Positions 1-6,140 of a stretch of 6,172 nt of DNA are shown here, piece after piece (within the stretch, counting starts at the first letter, position 1; each line of letters opens with the position of its first letter). The DNA comes from Planctomycetaceae bacterium UBA2972 (GTDB lineage: Bacteria; Planctomycetota; Planctomycetia; Pirellulales; Pirellulaceae): contig DEAW01000132.1 in the NCBI GenBank assembly GCA_002348315.1, forward strand, positions 1 to 6,172, read 5' to 3'. The notes under the pieces were generated by a model that saw only the letters and a program-made list of their open reading frames with translations, was not told the DNA's origin and did not search any database. The translations under genes were made by a program, and so were the position numbers.

Positions 1-2
1 TG

Positions 3-77
3 CAAATTGGAAAAAGTACACCAAGCAGAATTATCATGAGTGGTAAATTCAGTTGCGTAGGTACTCTCAGTTTATAA
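3..77 (+). CDS. possible C-terminal tail of an upstream gene (partial)
   Basis: This frame is open from the left edge of the window to a TAA at 75-77 and would encode about 24 residues ending GKFSCVGTLSL. An internal ATG lies at 36 but has no convincing Shine-Dalgarno. The only support for coding is position: the stop lies 12 bases before the start of the next gene, and that gene's ribosome binding site overlaps the stop, as in an operon with coupled translation. The piece is too short for family assignment, and an open frame of this length occurs often by chance. Confidence 0.25.
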   Translation, partial: QIGKSTPSRIIMSGKFSCVGTLSL

Positions 78-81
78 GGGA
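76..81 (+). promoter_or_regulatory. ribosome binding site of the small membrane protein
   Basis: The purine run AAGGGA lies 8 bases before the ATG at 90, good Shine-Dalgarno spacing. It overlaps the last two bases of the TAA at 75-77, which would allow coupling to an upstream frame if that frame is translated. It supports ATG 90 as the start. Confidence 0.55.
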
Positions 82-89
82 ATTCAAGA

Positions 90-584
90 ATGTTAATCGA
101 CAAGATTTACAGATTTAGTCTGCTAGCCTTTTGGGGCGACGAGTCCGGTTACGTTTTCAGCATGCTGGTCATTATTGCCGTTGTTACAACCTTCGCCTTG
201 AGATCAAAAGGACATCCTCAACTGAAGATAAGCAATTCTCCGAATAAGAAAGAAAATTCTTTAACTGCATCAAAGAATCGGGTAAGCAACTTTCAATTCT
301 ATGGTTCCTTCGCCGTTATTTACGTTTTGTTCTGTATCGTCTTTCCAGTTATGATCAGCCAAGATCCCACTCACAATTCCTTTTTCAAGTTGGTCCTGCT
401 CGTTCTTGTGATTTTTCTAACTTCGATTATTAGCTACCGAAAGTTCACTCAAAAATTCCAAGAAGTTCCAAGTAGAAGGCTGTTATTTGCTAAAAGAGTC
501 GTCCTGTTTCATCTCTGGGCGGGAGCTATTCTACTCGTCTTGGCAGTAATATTCTTTATGATTGGAGGACTTCAGACAGTCTAA
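90..584 (+). CDS. small four-helix integral membrane protein, function unknown
   Basis: I do not recognise this 164-residue protein. It has four hydrophobic segments, at about residues 21-38, 71-89, 98-115 and 136-160. The loops 38-69 and 116-135 are rich in lysine and arginine, so the positive-inside rule predicts both loops in the cytoplasm and both termini outside. There is no cleavable signal peptide, no cysteine pair and no recognisable catalytic motif. The start is ATG with a well-spaced AAGGGA. No gene on the same strand follows within 300 bases, so if it is in an operon it is probably the last gene. Alternatives are a small inner-membrane accessory protein or a lineage-specific orphan. 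That it is a real gene is supported by the ribosome binding site and the regular membrane topology; its function is open. Confidence 0.7.
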   Translation: MLIDKIYRFSLLAFWGDESGYVFSMLVIIAVVTTFALRSKGHPQLKISNSPNKKENSLTASKNRVSNFQFYGSFAVIYVLFCIVFPVMISQDPTHNSFFKLVLLVLVIFLTSIISYRKFTQKFQEVPSRRLLFAKRVVLFHLWAGAILLVLAVIFFMIGGLQTV

Positions 585-905
585 GCTGCTGGACGTTCCA
601 ATTTGGGCTCTTACTGTCGATTGTACGAATCTCCGTCACAACCCAGTCAGAAAAGACCGGCAATTGAAAAGAGAAAGCTAATCCGTTACGTATGCTGACG
701 ATACTTTTATAAGTCCGCTACCTACTTGCTGAGAAATACCTTATCGGTGACGAAGGCATCTAGTCGCCCGTTCAAAGCCCTGTTCCTTTTTTCGAATCAT
801 CCCTTGGCTTGTCCTGCTCGAGGCTCGTCAACGCAATCCTGTGCGGTAGTTCCCCACCATGCTGACGCTCGACTAACTCCACTTAATTCCAGAAAGAAAA
901 CTTTA
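585..905. other. stretch without a recognisable gene
   Basis: No frame on either strand shows family resemblance, a signal peptide or a well-placed ribosome binding site here. The longest open frame crossing it begins at a TTG at 726 and has the composition of non-coding sequence. There is no strong hairpin followed by a T-run after the membrane-protein stop at 584. Since a decayed sulfatase end follows, part of this stretch could be unrecognisable upstream sequence of that gene. Confidence 0.5.
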
Positions 906-1191
906 GCCCCGAACTTCCCTGACACTGTTGACACTGACACAACTGCATTTCGGTCGGGTAAAGGTCAGATGTTGTCAACATCGCTACTGCTATTCAGAAC
1001 AAACAGTTCAGTTGGCCGGCCGCGCAAGGACGATAAGGACAAATCGTTATCGTATGATTTTGCATAATGATGGATATGTTGAACTGTATGATCACACATC
1101 GAGTGCCGGTGAGACCAACGGCGTTGCCGGTAGTAAGCCGGAAGTGGTAGAGCAGTTGCAACAACGTTTAAAGGTGAAGCTCGGGTTATAA
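906..1191 (+). pseudogene. C-terminal remnant of an S1-type sulfatase
   Basis: From 1030 to the TAA at 1189-1191 one frame reads like the end of a type I (S1, iduronate-2-sulfatase-like) sulfatase. It carries RTIRTNRYRMIL, then GYVELYDH, then AGETNGVA, then PEVVEQLQQRL. In the family this corresponds to the IRTxRYR strand, the ELYDLxxDPxETxNVA turn and the terminal helix. The same frame may extend back to about 980. Between 906 and 950 a different frame reads NFPDTVDTDTTAF, which resembles the LPxPDTVDGxDLTP segment that normally lies shortly before the C-terminal subdomain, suggesting a frameshift between 950 and 985. The catalytic N-terminal part with its C/S-x-P-x-R motif is absent, as is any credible start codon with a ribosome binding site. 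It faces the DUF4091 gene tail to tail. The tail identification is firm; the upstream extension is tentative. Confidence 0.62.
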
Positions 1192-1252
1192 ACAGCATTG
1201 ATTTAACAGATCAACGGTGATCGTACGGCTTGCTTTGCTTCCTTTGGCGAGA

Positions 1253-4240
1253 TTAGGGCAGCCTATGTTTCAGATCGACGATTGCACTTGCCATGCGATC
1301 ACGAAGATTGGCATACCAAGCATCGTTTAACGTCCACTCAACCGTGCCAGGAAACATGCTACTGATTTCGTCCAGCACGATACGGGCTCTTGCTGTATCG
1401 ACTCCTAACTGTTCGGCTCTATCGACAAGATCTTCAAGGATGCGAGCGTATTCGTAATCATCAACACTTTCACGAAACGTCATAATCCGAAGTGATGGTG
1501 TAACGGTGAAGTCCGGTGAATCTGGTAAGCCATCACGTTTGGGTGGATAAAAATAGCTCAGGGCGCCATTAGCTAAACGAGCATATGGTTCTTGCCAAGG
1601 GTTCTTTGGATCGTCTTCCATTCCGTATGGATGATCCCACATAAAGGTATCCCATATTACGTAGCCACTTGCTCCGTTACGGAACAGTTCAAGGCCCACC
1701 TGGCGATTCGTCATGCCTGGCACGTTAATGCCTAGTCGACTGCTATAAGCTGCATAGCCCCAAAGGCGGTCGCGATCTCGGGGGAAATCGTAGTCGTCGA
1801 AATAGTAGTCTTCCCAGCGGTAGTAGTTCTCGTCGATTTGCGGCACATGGGTAATGAGATCTGCAAATGCATACTTCCCGTCTTCCATGTGCCTTAGGGA
1901 TTCATAACCCTGTAGGCAGTGTGCAAAACGGATATCTCTCGTCTCCTGATCACTCTTGAGCAACCGAATCAAATGGAGGATTTGATCTGTGCCGGATGTT
2001 TCGTCTATGAAGTAGTAAAACTTGTCGAGCCAGCCATGTTTTTTCAAATTTCGCGCAATGGCACGATAGTAGTCCAACACTAATCGATCCCACTGTTCGA
2101 CACTGACTTCTAAGCAGGTGTCATGCCAGACGCCGTCGGGCTTTGTTTTGTACGTAACCTGATTCATGTTGCGAAATGTCTGCCATCCCATGGTCGTATG
2201 TCCCGGATAGAATCGGATAGGATCTGCAGGTTTGCCGGGGAGGTGCTTAAAGACGTGGCTTATGCTGGGATTTGTGTGCGCCAGACAAACGGAGTTTACT
2301 TTCAAACCATCAATAAAGTGCCGCATTTGCTTATTAAATGCTCGGAAGTCCCAGTCGTATAACTCAAAGAAGTTATTGGGAGCATCTACTTTTAAACCCT
2401 TGGGCGGTGCTTTCCATTTCATGCCAATTTCAGTGAAAAGCGCGACTGTTTTGGGGTAAAACTTCTCGCGACTCATCAATTCAAAGTAGTTATTCGAAAG
2501 TGTCTGGATGTCTTCCTTATTTGAGACGCCGTGATACGTCATGATGGGCATGTCATCATCGCCGCCTCCCTTCTTTGCAATGTATTGCCCACCCATGTGG
2601 GACTTAAAAGGAGAAAACTCGGGTAGTTCAAAGTCGCCAACAACGAGCGAGATCGGAATGGTCGTAGCGGCGACCTTAGAACCGAGGATTGAGATGGTTC
2701 CAGTGTATTCACCAGGCGGCGCGCCAGTTGGCGTGCGAATAGTGAACCAATAGGCCACGTTGCCTTCAGATGCTTTTCGGCTCAAAGAGCTCACCGGAAT
2801 TAACGGATCGCCAATTGTTCCACGAAATGTAACTTGGTTGATAACGGCTCTGTTGAGTACCGGCACATAGTCGACTTGGTGAACCTCTACATTGGTGATT
2901 TTGTTTCGCCCCTGTTTAAGCGATGAGATGCGCACATCGTCAATTTGAAAATCAAGATTTGGCTTTAAGACTAATTGAAACGATTGTGATTCATTCGCAG
3001 CAGATGTAATTGTGATCCGCTTGCGCGATTGTGCAGGTGACGGTGTTTGCGGTGTAATCTTGACGGTTGTCTCAGCAAACCACGGTTCAAATCCGTCAAC
3101 TGTCGGCAGTCTGTAGCGAGTATTGCCGAGCCACTTTTGCGATTCACCGACGTGGGCGACTTCGGCCACGGCTTTTGGTCGCTCTGAAAGCCGCCGGTTT
3201 GGAATCTTCAGGTAGTGCGCGCCCATCGGTTGATAATAAAGAAAGAGCTTGTGCCGACCTTTAATCTCAAAGGGCGCCGTTAAGGCAATGTCAACTTTTT
3301 GGATCCGAATATTAGACGCCGTTGTCAAGTTGTTTACTAGCAGCTTGAGATCACTGCCATCGGATCGCAGCAGACATTCATGCGTGGTGGCCGTTTTCGG
3401 TAATAAGCGTGGAACATATGAGCTCATATACGCATGAGTCCTTGATGGTGTACCTACTGGAAATGTCTGTTCATAAGGCAGTGCGGGCGAAAACTTGCCG
3501 CCGACGCTATCGTACGTAAGTAGATAGTACGCCCCTTTCTCGGTAGGGATCGGTAATGCTGGATCGGTCGCCGCCAAGTTTTCTGCTTGGGTGATGAGCG
3601 TAAATCCGGCATGTGGCGCTACGGTGTGTTTGTTGGTGGCTTCGTCAATGCTTGCAACGAACAGGTGGTTGTAGGCCAGGAATTGAGGGTCAAAACGGAA
3701 TTCTTCATGAGTACCGATGGCATTGGTAATCTGCTTCTCGGTAACCGCTACGACGTTTAATCCGGGAGCGGGAACATCAATTTGAATAGGCACTCGATAC
3801 TGGCAATAAGGCAATGCCCATGGCGTTATCTCAAGCTCTAAAGCCCTGCATACGATTTGGTACTTTCTGCGGAGCGTGTCTACGGAGATGGTGACCTGAT
3901 TGTCACCGTAGCGAATAAATTCAGAAGGAATAGACCCGAAAAAGCGGCCAGTATGTGGCTCTTTGTTTGGGCCCTGTGGTTCAATCGCGCCAAAAAAATC
4001 ACGACCATTCATCAGCATTTGAACGCGGTCACCACCTGTAAGGCCGTCAAGTGTAACGGAGAACCGGACAGTATTAGGAAGTGTCTCTGGTGATTCCAGT
4101 ACCGGAACGGTAATAATTCCCAAACTGCGATTCGATTGATCACTGATGATGATCGTGCTGTCACTTCCACCGGTTACCGTGCAAACACAAAGGCAAAATA
4201 TAACTTGTGAAATACAAATGCGGCGGAATTGACTTATCAT
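1253..4240 (-). CDS. exported DUF4091/GH123-like putative glycoside hydrolase with large N-terminal extension
   Basis: The protein has 995 residues from the ATG at 4240. The frame could also open at a TTG at 4264, but only the ATG gives a normal signal peptide: R6-R7, a hydrophobic core rich in I, V, L and C, then TVTGGSDS. Neither start has a clear Shine-Dalgarno. Residues about 50-130 look like an immunoglobulin-type beta domain. Residues about 130-380 are beta-rich and unassigned. Residues about 387-537 match the beta-sandwich that precedes the catalytic domain in GH123/DUF4091 proteins (ETTVKITPQTPSP, SFQLVLKP, GAPPGEYTGTISI). Residues about 540-942 form the predicted (beta/alpha)8 domain. 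The YFIDET motif carries Asp746-Glu747, equivalent by position to the Asp-Glu pair that GH123 beta-N-acetylgalactosaminidases use in substrate-assisted catalysis. Near the end, the RESVDDYEYARIL signature of DUF4091 is intact. GH123 enzymes are usually about 550-650 residues, so the extension is large. Substrate is not determinable. It is divergent from the GH16 gene. Confidence 0.85.
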   Translation of the reverse strand: MISQFRRICISQVIFCLCVCTVTGGSDSTIIISDQSNRSLGIITVPVLESPETLPNTVRFSVTLDGLTGGDRVQMLMNGRDFFGAIEPQGPNKEPHTGRFFGSIPSEFIRYGDNQVTISVDTLRRKYQIVCRALELEITPWALPYCQYRVPIQIDVPAPGLNVVAVTEKQITNAIGTHEEFRFDPQFLAYNHLFVASIDEATNKHTVAPHAGFTLITQAENLAATDPALPIPTEKGAYYLLTYDSVGGKFSPALPYEQTFPVGTPSRTHAYMSSYVPRLLPKTATTHECLLRSDGSDLKLLVNNLTTASNIRIQKVDIALTAPFEIKGRHKLFLYYQPMGAHYLKIPNRRLSERPKAVAEVAHVGESQKWLGNTRYRLPTVDGFEPWFAETTVKITPQTPSPAQSRKRITITSAANESQSFQLVLKPNLDFQIDDVRISSLKQGRNKITNVEVHQVDYVPVLNRAVINQVTFRGTIGDPLIPVSSLSRKASEGNVAYWFTIRTPTGAPPGEYTGTISILGSKVAATTIPISLVVGDFELPEFSPFKSHMGGQYIAKKGGGDDDMPIMTYHGVSNKEDIQTLSNNYFELMSREKFYPKTVALFTEIGMKWKAPPKGLKVDAPNNFFELYDWDFRAFNKQMRHFIDGLKVNSVCLAHTNPSISHVFKHLPGKPADPIRFYPGHTTMGWQTFRNMNQVTYKTKPDGVWHDTCLEVSVEQWDRLVLDYYRAIARNLKKHGWLDKFYYFIDETSGTDQILHLIRLLKSDQETRDIRFAHCLQGYESLRHMEDGKYAFADLITHVPQIDENYYRWEDYYFDDYDFPRDRDRLWGYAAYSSRLGINVPGMTNRQVGLELFRNGASGYVIWDTFMWDHPYGMEDDPKNPWQEPYARLANGALSYFYPPKRDGLPDSPDFTVTPSLRIMTFRESVDDYEYARILEDLVDRAEQLGVDTARARIVLDEISSMFPGTVEWTLNDAWYANLRDRMASAIVDLKHRLP

Positions 4241-4368
4241 TAGTACTAATCGTCGACCGTGCAAAAGATTGAGTGATTTAATGAATGCGCTAATTTTACT
4301 TTACGGCTCCTCATCGACAAATACAAGAAGCAGTAGCACCAACTGACGAGGCTGGAACATCCTTTTCC

Positions 4369-4535
4369 CTCAGACACACGCATGCGGTAGGATGTGTCTG
4401 GTAAGCCGTTGACGACGTGTTCCGGGAATCTCTTAACGAGCTCGGTTGTTCTGGAAGCACGCATATTCCGAAAAAGAGCTTTAGCCAAAATTCTATTCCA
4501 GCTCGGCATATCATTTCGAGACCCGCTACAGGACT
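4369..4535 (-). pseudogene. remnant of the C-terminal catalytic part of a tyrosine recombinase/integrase
   Basis: Reading on the minus strand, one frame gives RAGIEFWLKLF (4505-4473) and the adjacent frame continues with FRNMRASRTTELVKRF then PEHVVNGL (4473-4402). Joined, they match the stretch around the second catalytic arginine of phage-type tyrosine recombinases, of the pattern RAGIxxWPKLFxNLRASRxTELxxxFPxHVVxxWLG. The frames switch at the run of five A at 4471-4475 (plus strand); removing two bases there restores KLFRNMRAS. After HVVNGL the sequence falls short of the usual segment, and SYRMRVSEG (4392-4366) resembles the HYLRVSEG end around the nucleophilic tyrosine, with about six residues missing. 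The box-II histidine before NLR is replaced by arginine. No start, N-terminal SAM-like domain or first catalytic arginine is present, so this is debris and not an active enzyme. The identification rests on recalled family pattern. Confidence 0.6.
4371..4400. repeat. 8-bp perfect inverted repeat around a CGCATGCG palindrome
   Basis: CAGACACA at 4371-4378 is repeated inverted as TGTGTCTG at 4393-4400, with a 14-base spacer that begins with the palindrome CGCATGCG (4379-4386). It is about 220 bases before the predicted GH16 transcription start and about 130 bases before the DUF4091 start. It could be an activator or repressor site, but it lies inside the recombinase remnant, and an 8-bp repeat of this spacing is not rare by chance. 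Confidence 0.3.
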
Positions 4536-4592
4536 TTATATCAGGCAACTATATTGAGTACTTCTGGTCGTTTATTTCGTTTCAGAGGGTAC

Positions 4593-4606
4593 GGCACAAT
4601 TATTGC
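4593..4606 (+). promoter_or_regulatory. sigma-54-type promoter (-24/-12) for the GH16 gene
   Basis: GGCAC at 4593-4597, five bases, then TTGC at 4603-4606 followed by T matches the RpoN consensus TGGCACG-N4-TTGCW, with the GG and GC doublets exactly 12 bases apart. The deviations are C for T before GG and A for G after GGCAC. Transcription would begin near 4618, leaving a leader of about 35 bases that carries the ribosome binding site at 4637-4643 and the TTG start at 4653. If functional, the gene would need a bacterial enhancer-binding protein acting from upstream. No better sigma-70 promoter is visible in the same stretch. Confidence 0.5.
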
Positions 4607-4636
4607 TTTTGGTTTCATCAGACTTTGCTTGTATAG

Positions 4637-4643
4637 AAAGGAG
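4637..4643 (+). promoter_or_regulatory. strong ribosome binding site deciding a TTG start for GH16
   Basis: AAAGGAG ends 9 bases before the TTG at 4653. This is the best Shine-Dalgarno in the window and selects that TTG over the first possible start in the open frame, a TTG at 4554 that would add 33 residues before the signal peptide. Confidence 0.75.
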
Positions 4644-4652
4644 ACCTTTGTT

Positions 4653-6140
4653 TTGAGAAGGCACAAAGATACGATCTACAGGCTGATCGTTACATTAATG
4701 CTTGGTTATCCGCTAGGGGATCCTCTAATCTCAAACGCTCTTGATAACACTAGTCCTGAAAGGCAGTTCAAGCGATTTGCCTCTGAGGGGTATAAGCTCG
4801 TCTGGTCCGATGAATTTTCTAGAGATGGAGTTCCTAATCCCAAAAACTGGTCCTTTGAGAAAGGCTTTGTTCGTAATAACGAGGATCAATGGTATCAGCA
4901 ACAGAATGCCGTATGTAAAGATGGCATGCTTGTGATTACCGGGCGTGAAGAGTTGAAGCGGAATCCCAAATTCGTCAGTGGCTCTACCAGTTCATCGGAA
5001 AGGGAATTCATTGAATACACATCTTCTTCCTTAATGACCAAAGGTCATCACCGTTGGACGATGGGGAGATTCGTAATGCGTGCAAAGATCCCACATGGAC
5101 AAGGAATGTGGCCAGCGTTCTGGACAGTTGGAGAAAACGGAGAGTGGCCCAGCTGTGGTGAAATTGACATCATGGAATACTACCAGGACAAACTTCTGGC
5201 GAATGTTGCGAATGGGACAACAAGGAGATGGAATGCTAAATGGCACTCAAATTCGACGAAGACTAACGACTTGGGAGGCCGGCAGTGGTTAGAAAAATTC
5301 CATGTTTGGAGAATGGATTGGGATACCGAGTCGATCCGCCTTTACGTTGATGACAAATTGCTAAATGAGACTAAGCTTTTAGATACCTATAATCCAAACT
5401 CTAATTGGGGGCCCAAAAATCCATTTCACCATCCTCATTACCTGATCATTAATCTTGCATTGGGAGGTGATAAAGGCGGCGATCTGGGAAACGCCAAACT
5501 TCCAGCTGAATATTTAATTGATTATGTTCGTGTGTACCAACGTGAACAAGATATCAACTTCAGTCCTGAAGATGTGAACACTCCCTCGCCAGTACATTCT
5601 GGAAAGCGAGTTGGTATTCACCACTTTAGTGAGCTACCTAAAACATTGAATCGACGTTGTAGTTGGGAAAAAGGGGCAGATTCACGCAGCTATTCCTGGA
5701 AGCCTCCGGGACGTTCCCAGCCATCAGCCAAAATGATTGTGGACTACAAGGATAAATTTGAGGGTGAGCAATCCTATAGGTTTGTTTTGAATCATGGGTG
5801 GAGTCGATGGGTTCTGGAAATGAATCCCGAATATGGTGAAGGAGTAGCCGACCTCTCATCCTTTCGTAAAATGGGTTTCGCGCTCAAATCAAGTGATGCA
5901 GGCAACTGGTCTAAGTTTCGTGTTATCATCCAGAGCGAGGACGGTAAGAAATATGAGGCGTCAATGAATTCCCTGGGTTTCAAGCCAGACGGTAAGTGGC
6001 ATCGTTGCCAGATCTCCTTGGAGGAAGTGGCAAGGGCTGGTGTTGATCTGACAAACATTAGAACACTTTTTGCGATTGGTTGGGAGGATGGGATTCGTAG
6101 TGGTCAGTCCTACAAATTAGATTCCCTTTATGTAGAGTGA
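4653..6140 (+). CDS. secreted GH16 family endo-beta-glycanase with C-terminal carbohydrate-binding-like module
   Basis: The protein has 495 residues from the TTG at 4653. Residues 1 to about 27 form a signal peptide: basic RRHK start, then a hydrophobic core around LIVTLMLGYPL. The GH16 jelly-roll spans about 47-297, beginning YKLVWSDEF and ending EYLIDYVRVYQ. The active-site strand is GEIDIME at 169-175: Glu170 as nucleophile, Asp172 as helper and Glu175 as acid/base. The extra residue of the beta-bulge form fits laminarinase, agarase and carrageenase relatives and not plant XETs. Substrate-cleft features include GQGMWPAFW (149-157) and PHYLIINLALGG (261-272). Retaining hydrolysis of a beta-1,3- or beta-1,4-linked glucan or galactan is expected, but the exact substrate cannot be read. 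A linker of about 20 residues leads to a second beta-rich domain (about 319-495) resembling galactose-binding-like/CBM11-type modules (GKWHRCQISLEEV, ending SYKLDSLYVE). The gene is complete. Confidence 0.92.
   Translation: MRRHKDTIYRLIVTLMLGYPLGDPLISNALDNTSPERQFKRFASEGYKLVWSDEFSRDGVPNPKNWSFEKGFVRNNEDQWYQQQNAVCKDGMLVITGREELKRNPKFVSGSTSSSEREFIEYTSSSLMTKGHHRWTMGRFVMRAKIPHGQGMWPAFWTVGENGEWPSCGEIDIMEYYQDKLLANVANGTTRRWNAKWHSNSTKTNDLGGRQWLEKFHVWRMDWDTESIRLYVDDKLLNETKLLDTYNPNSNWGPKNPFHHPHYLIINLALGGDKGGDLGNAKLPAEYLIDYVRVYQREQDINFSPEDVNTPSPVHSGKRVGIHHFSELPKTLNRRCSWEKGADSRSYSWKPPGRSQPSAKMIVDYKDKFEGEQSYRFVLNHGWSRWVLEMNPEYGEGVADLSSFRKMGFALKSSDAGNWSKFRVIIQSEDGKKYEASMNSLGFKPDGKWHRCQISLEEVARAGVDLTNIRTLFAIGWEDGIRSGQSYKLDSLYVE

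Larger units (their letters stand above)
4241..4652. other. divergent intergenic region between the DUF4091 and GH16 genes
   Basis: This 412-base gap is long for a divergent bacterial pair. It contains a frameshifted tyrosine-recombinase remnant, an inverted repeat, a sigma-54-type promoter and the GH16 ribosome binding site, each listed separately. No convincing sigma-70 hexamer pair was found for the DUF4091 gene, and bases 4536-4592 hold nothing I recognise. Confidence 0.6.

Noticed and set aside
726..1067. 113-residue plus-strand open frame from a TTG
   Set aside because: It has no ribosome binding site and no coherent domain, and its end overlaps the better-supported sulfatase tail in another frame. 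Only a short piece (906-950) may be real remnant sequence.
1209..1222. Hairpin GATCA/TGATC with four-base loop between the convergent sulfatase remnant and DUF4091 gene
   Set aside because: The stem is only five pairs, not G/C-rich and not followed by a T-run on either strand, so a terminator is not supported.
4241..4264. TTG start at 4264 for the DUF4091 protein
   Set aside because: It would add eight residues before the signal peptide without a Shine-Dalgarno. The ATG at 4240 gives a standard signal sequence.
4409..4437. TTGACG with a downstream CTTAAC at 17-base spacing as a sigma-70 promoter
   Set aside because: The -10 match is poor, and the site lies over 200 bases before the GH16 start inside recombinase debris.
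4246..4548. 100-residue minus-strand open frame upstream of the DUF4091 gene
   Set aside because: Only part of it matches a tyrosine recombinase and the match changes frame at 4471-4475. It is treated as pseudogene debris and not as a gene.
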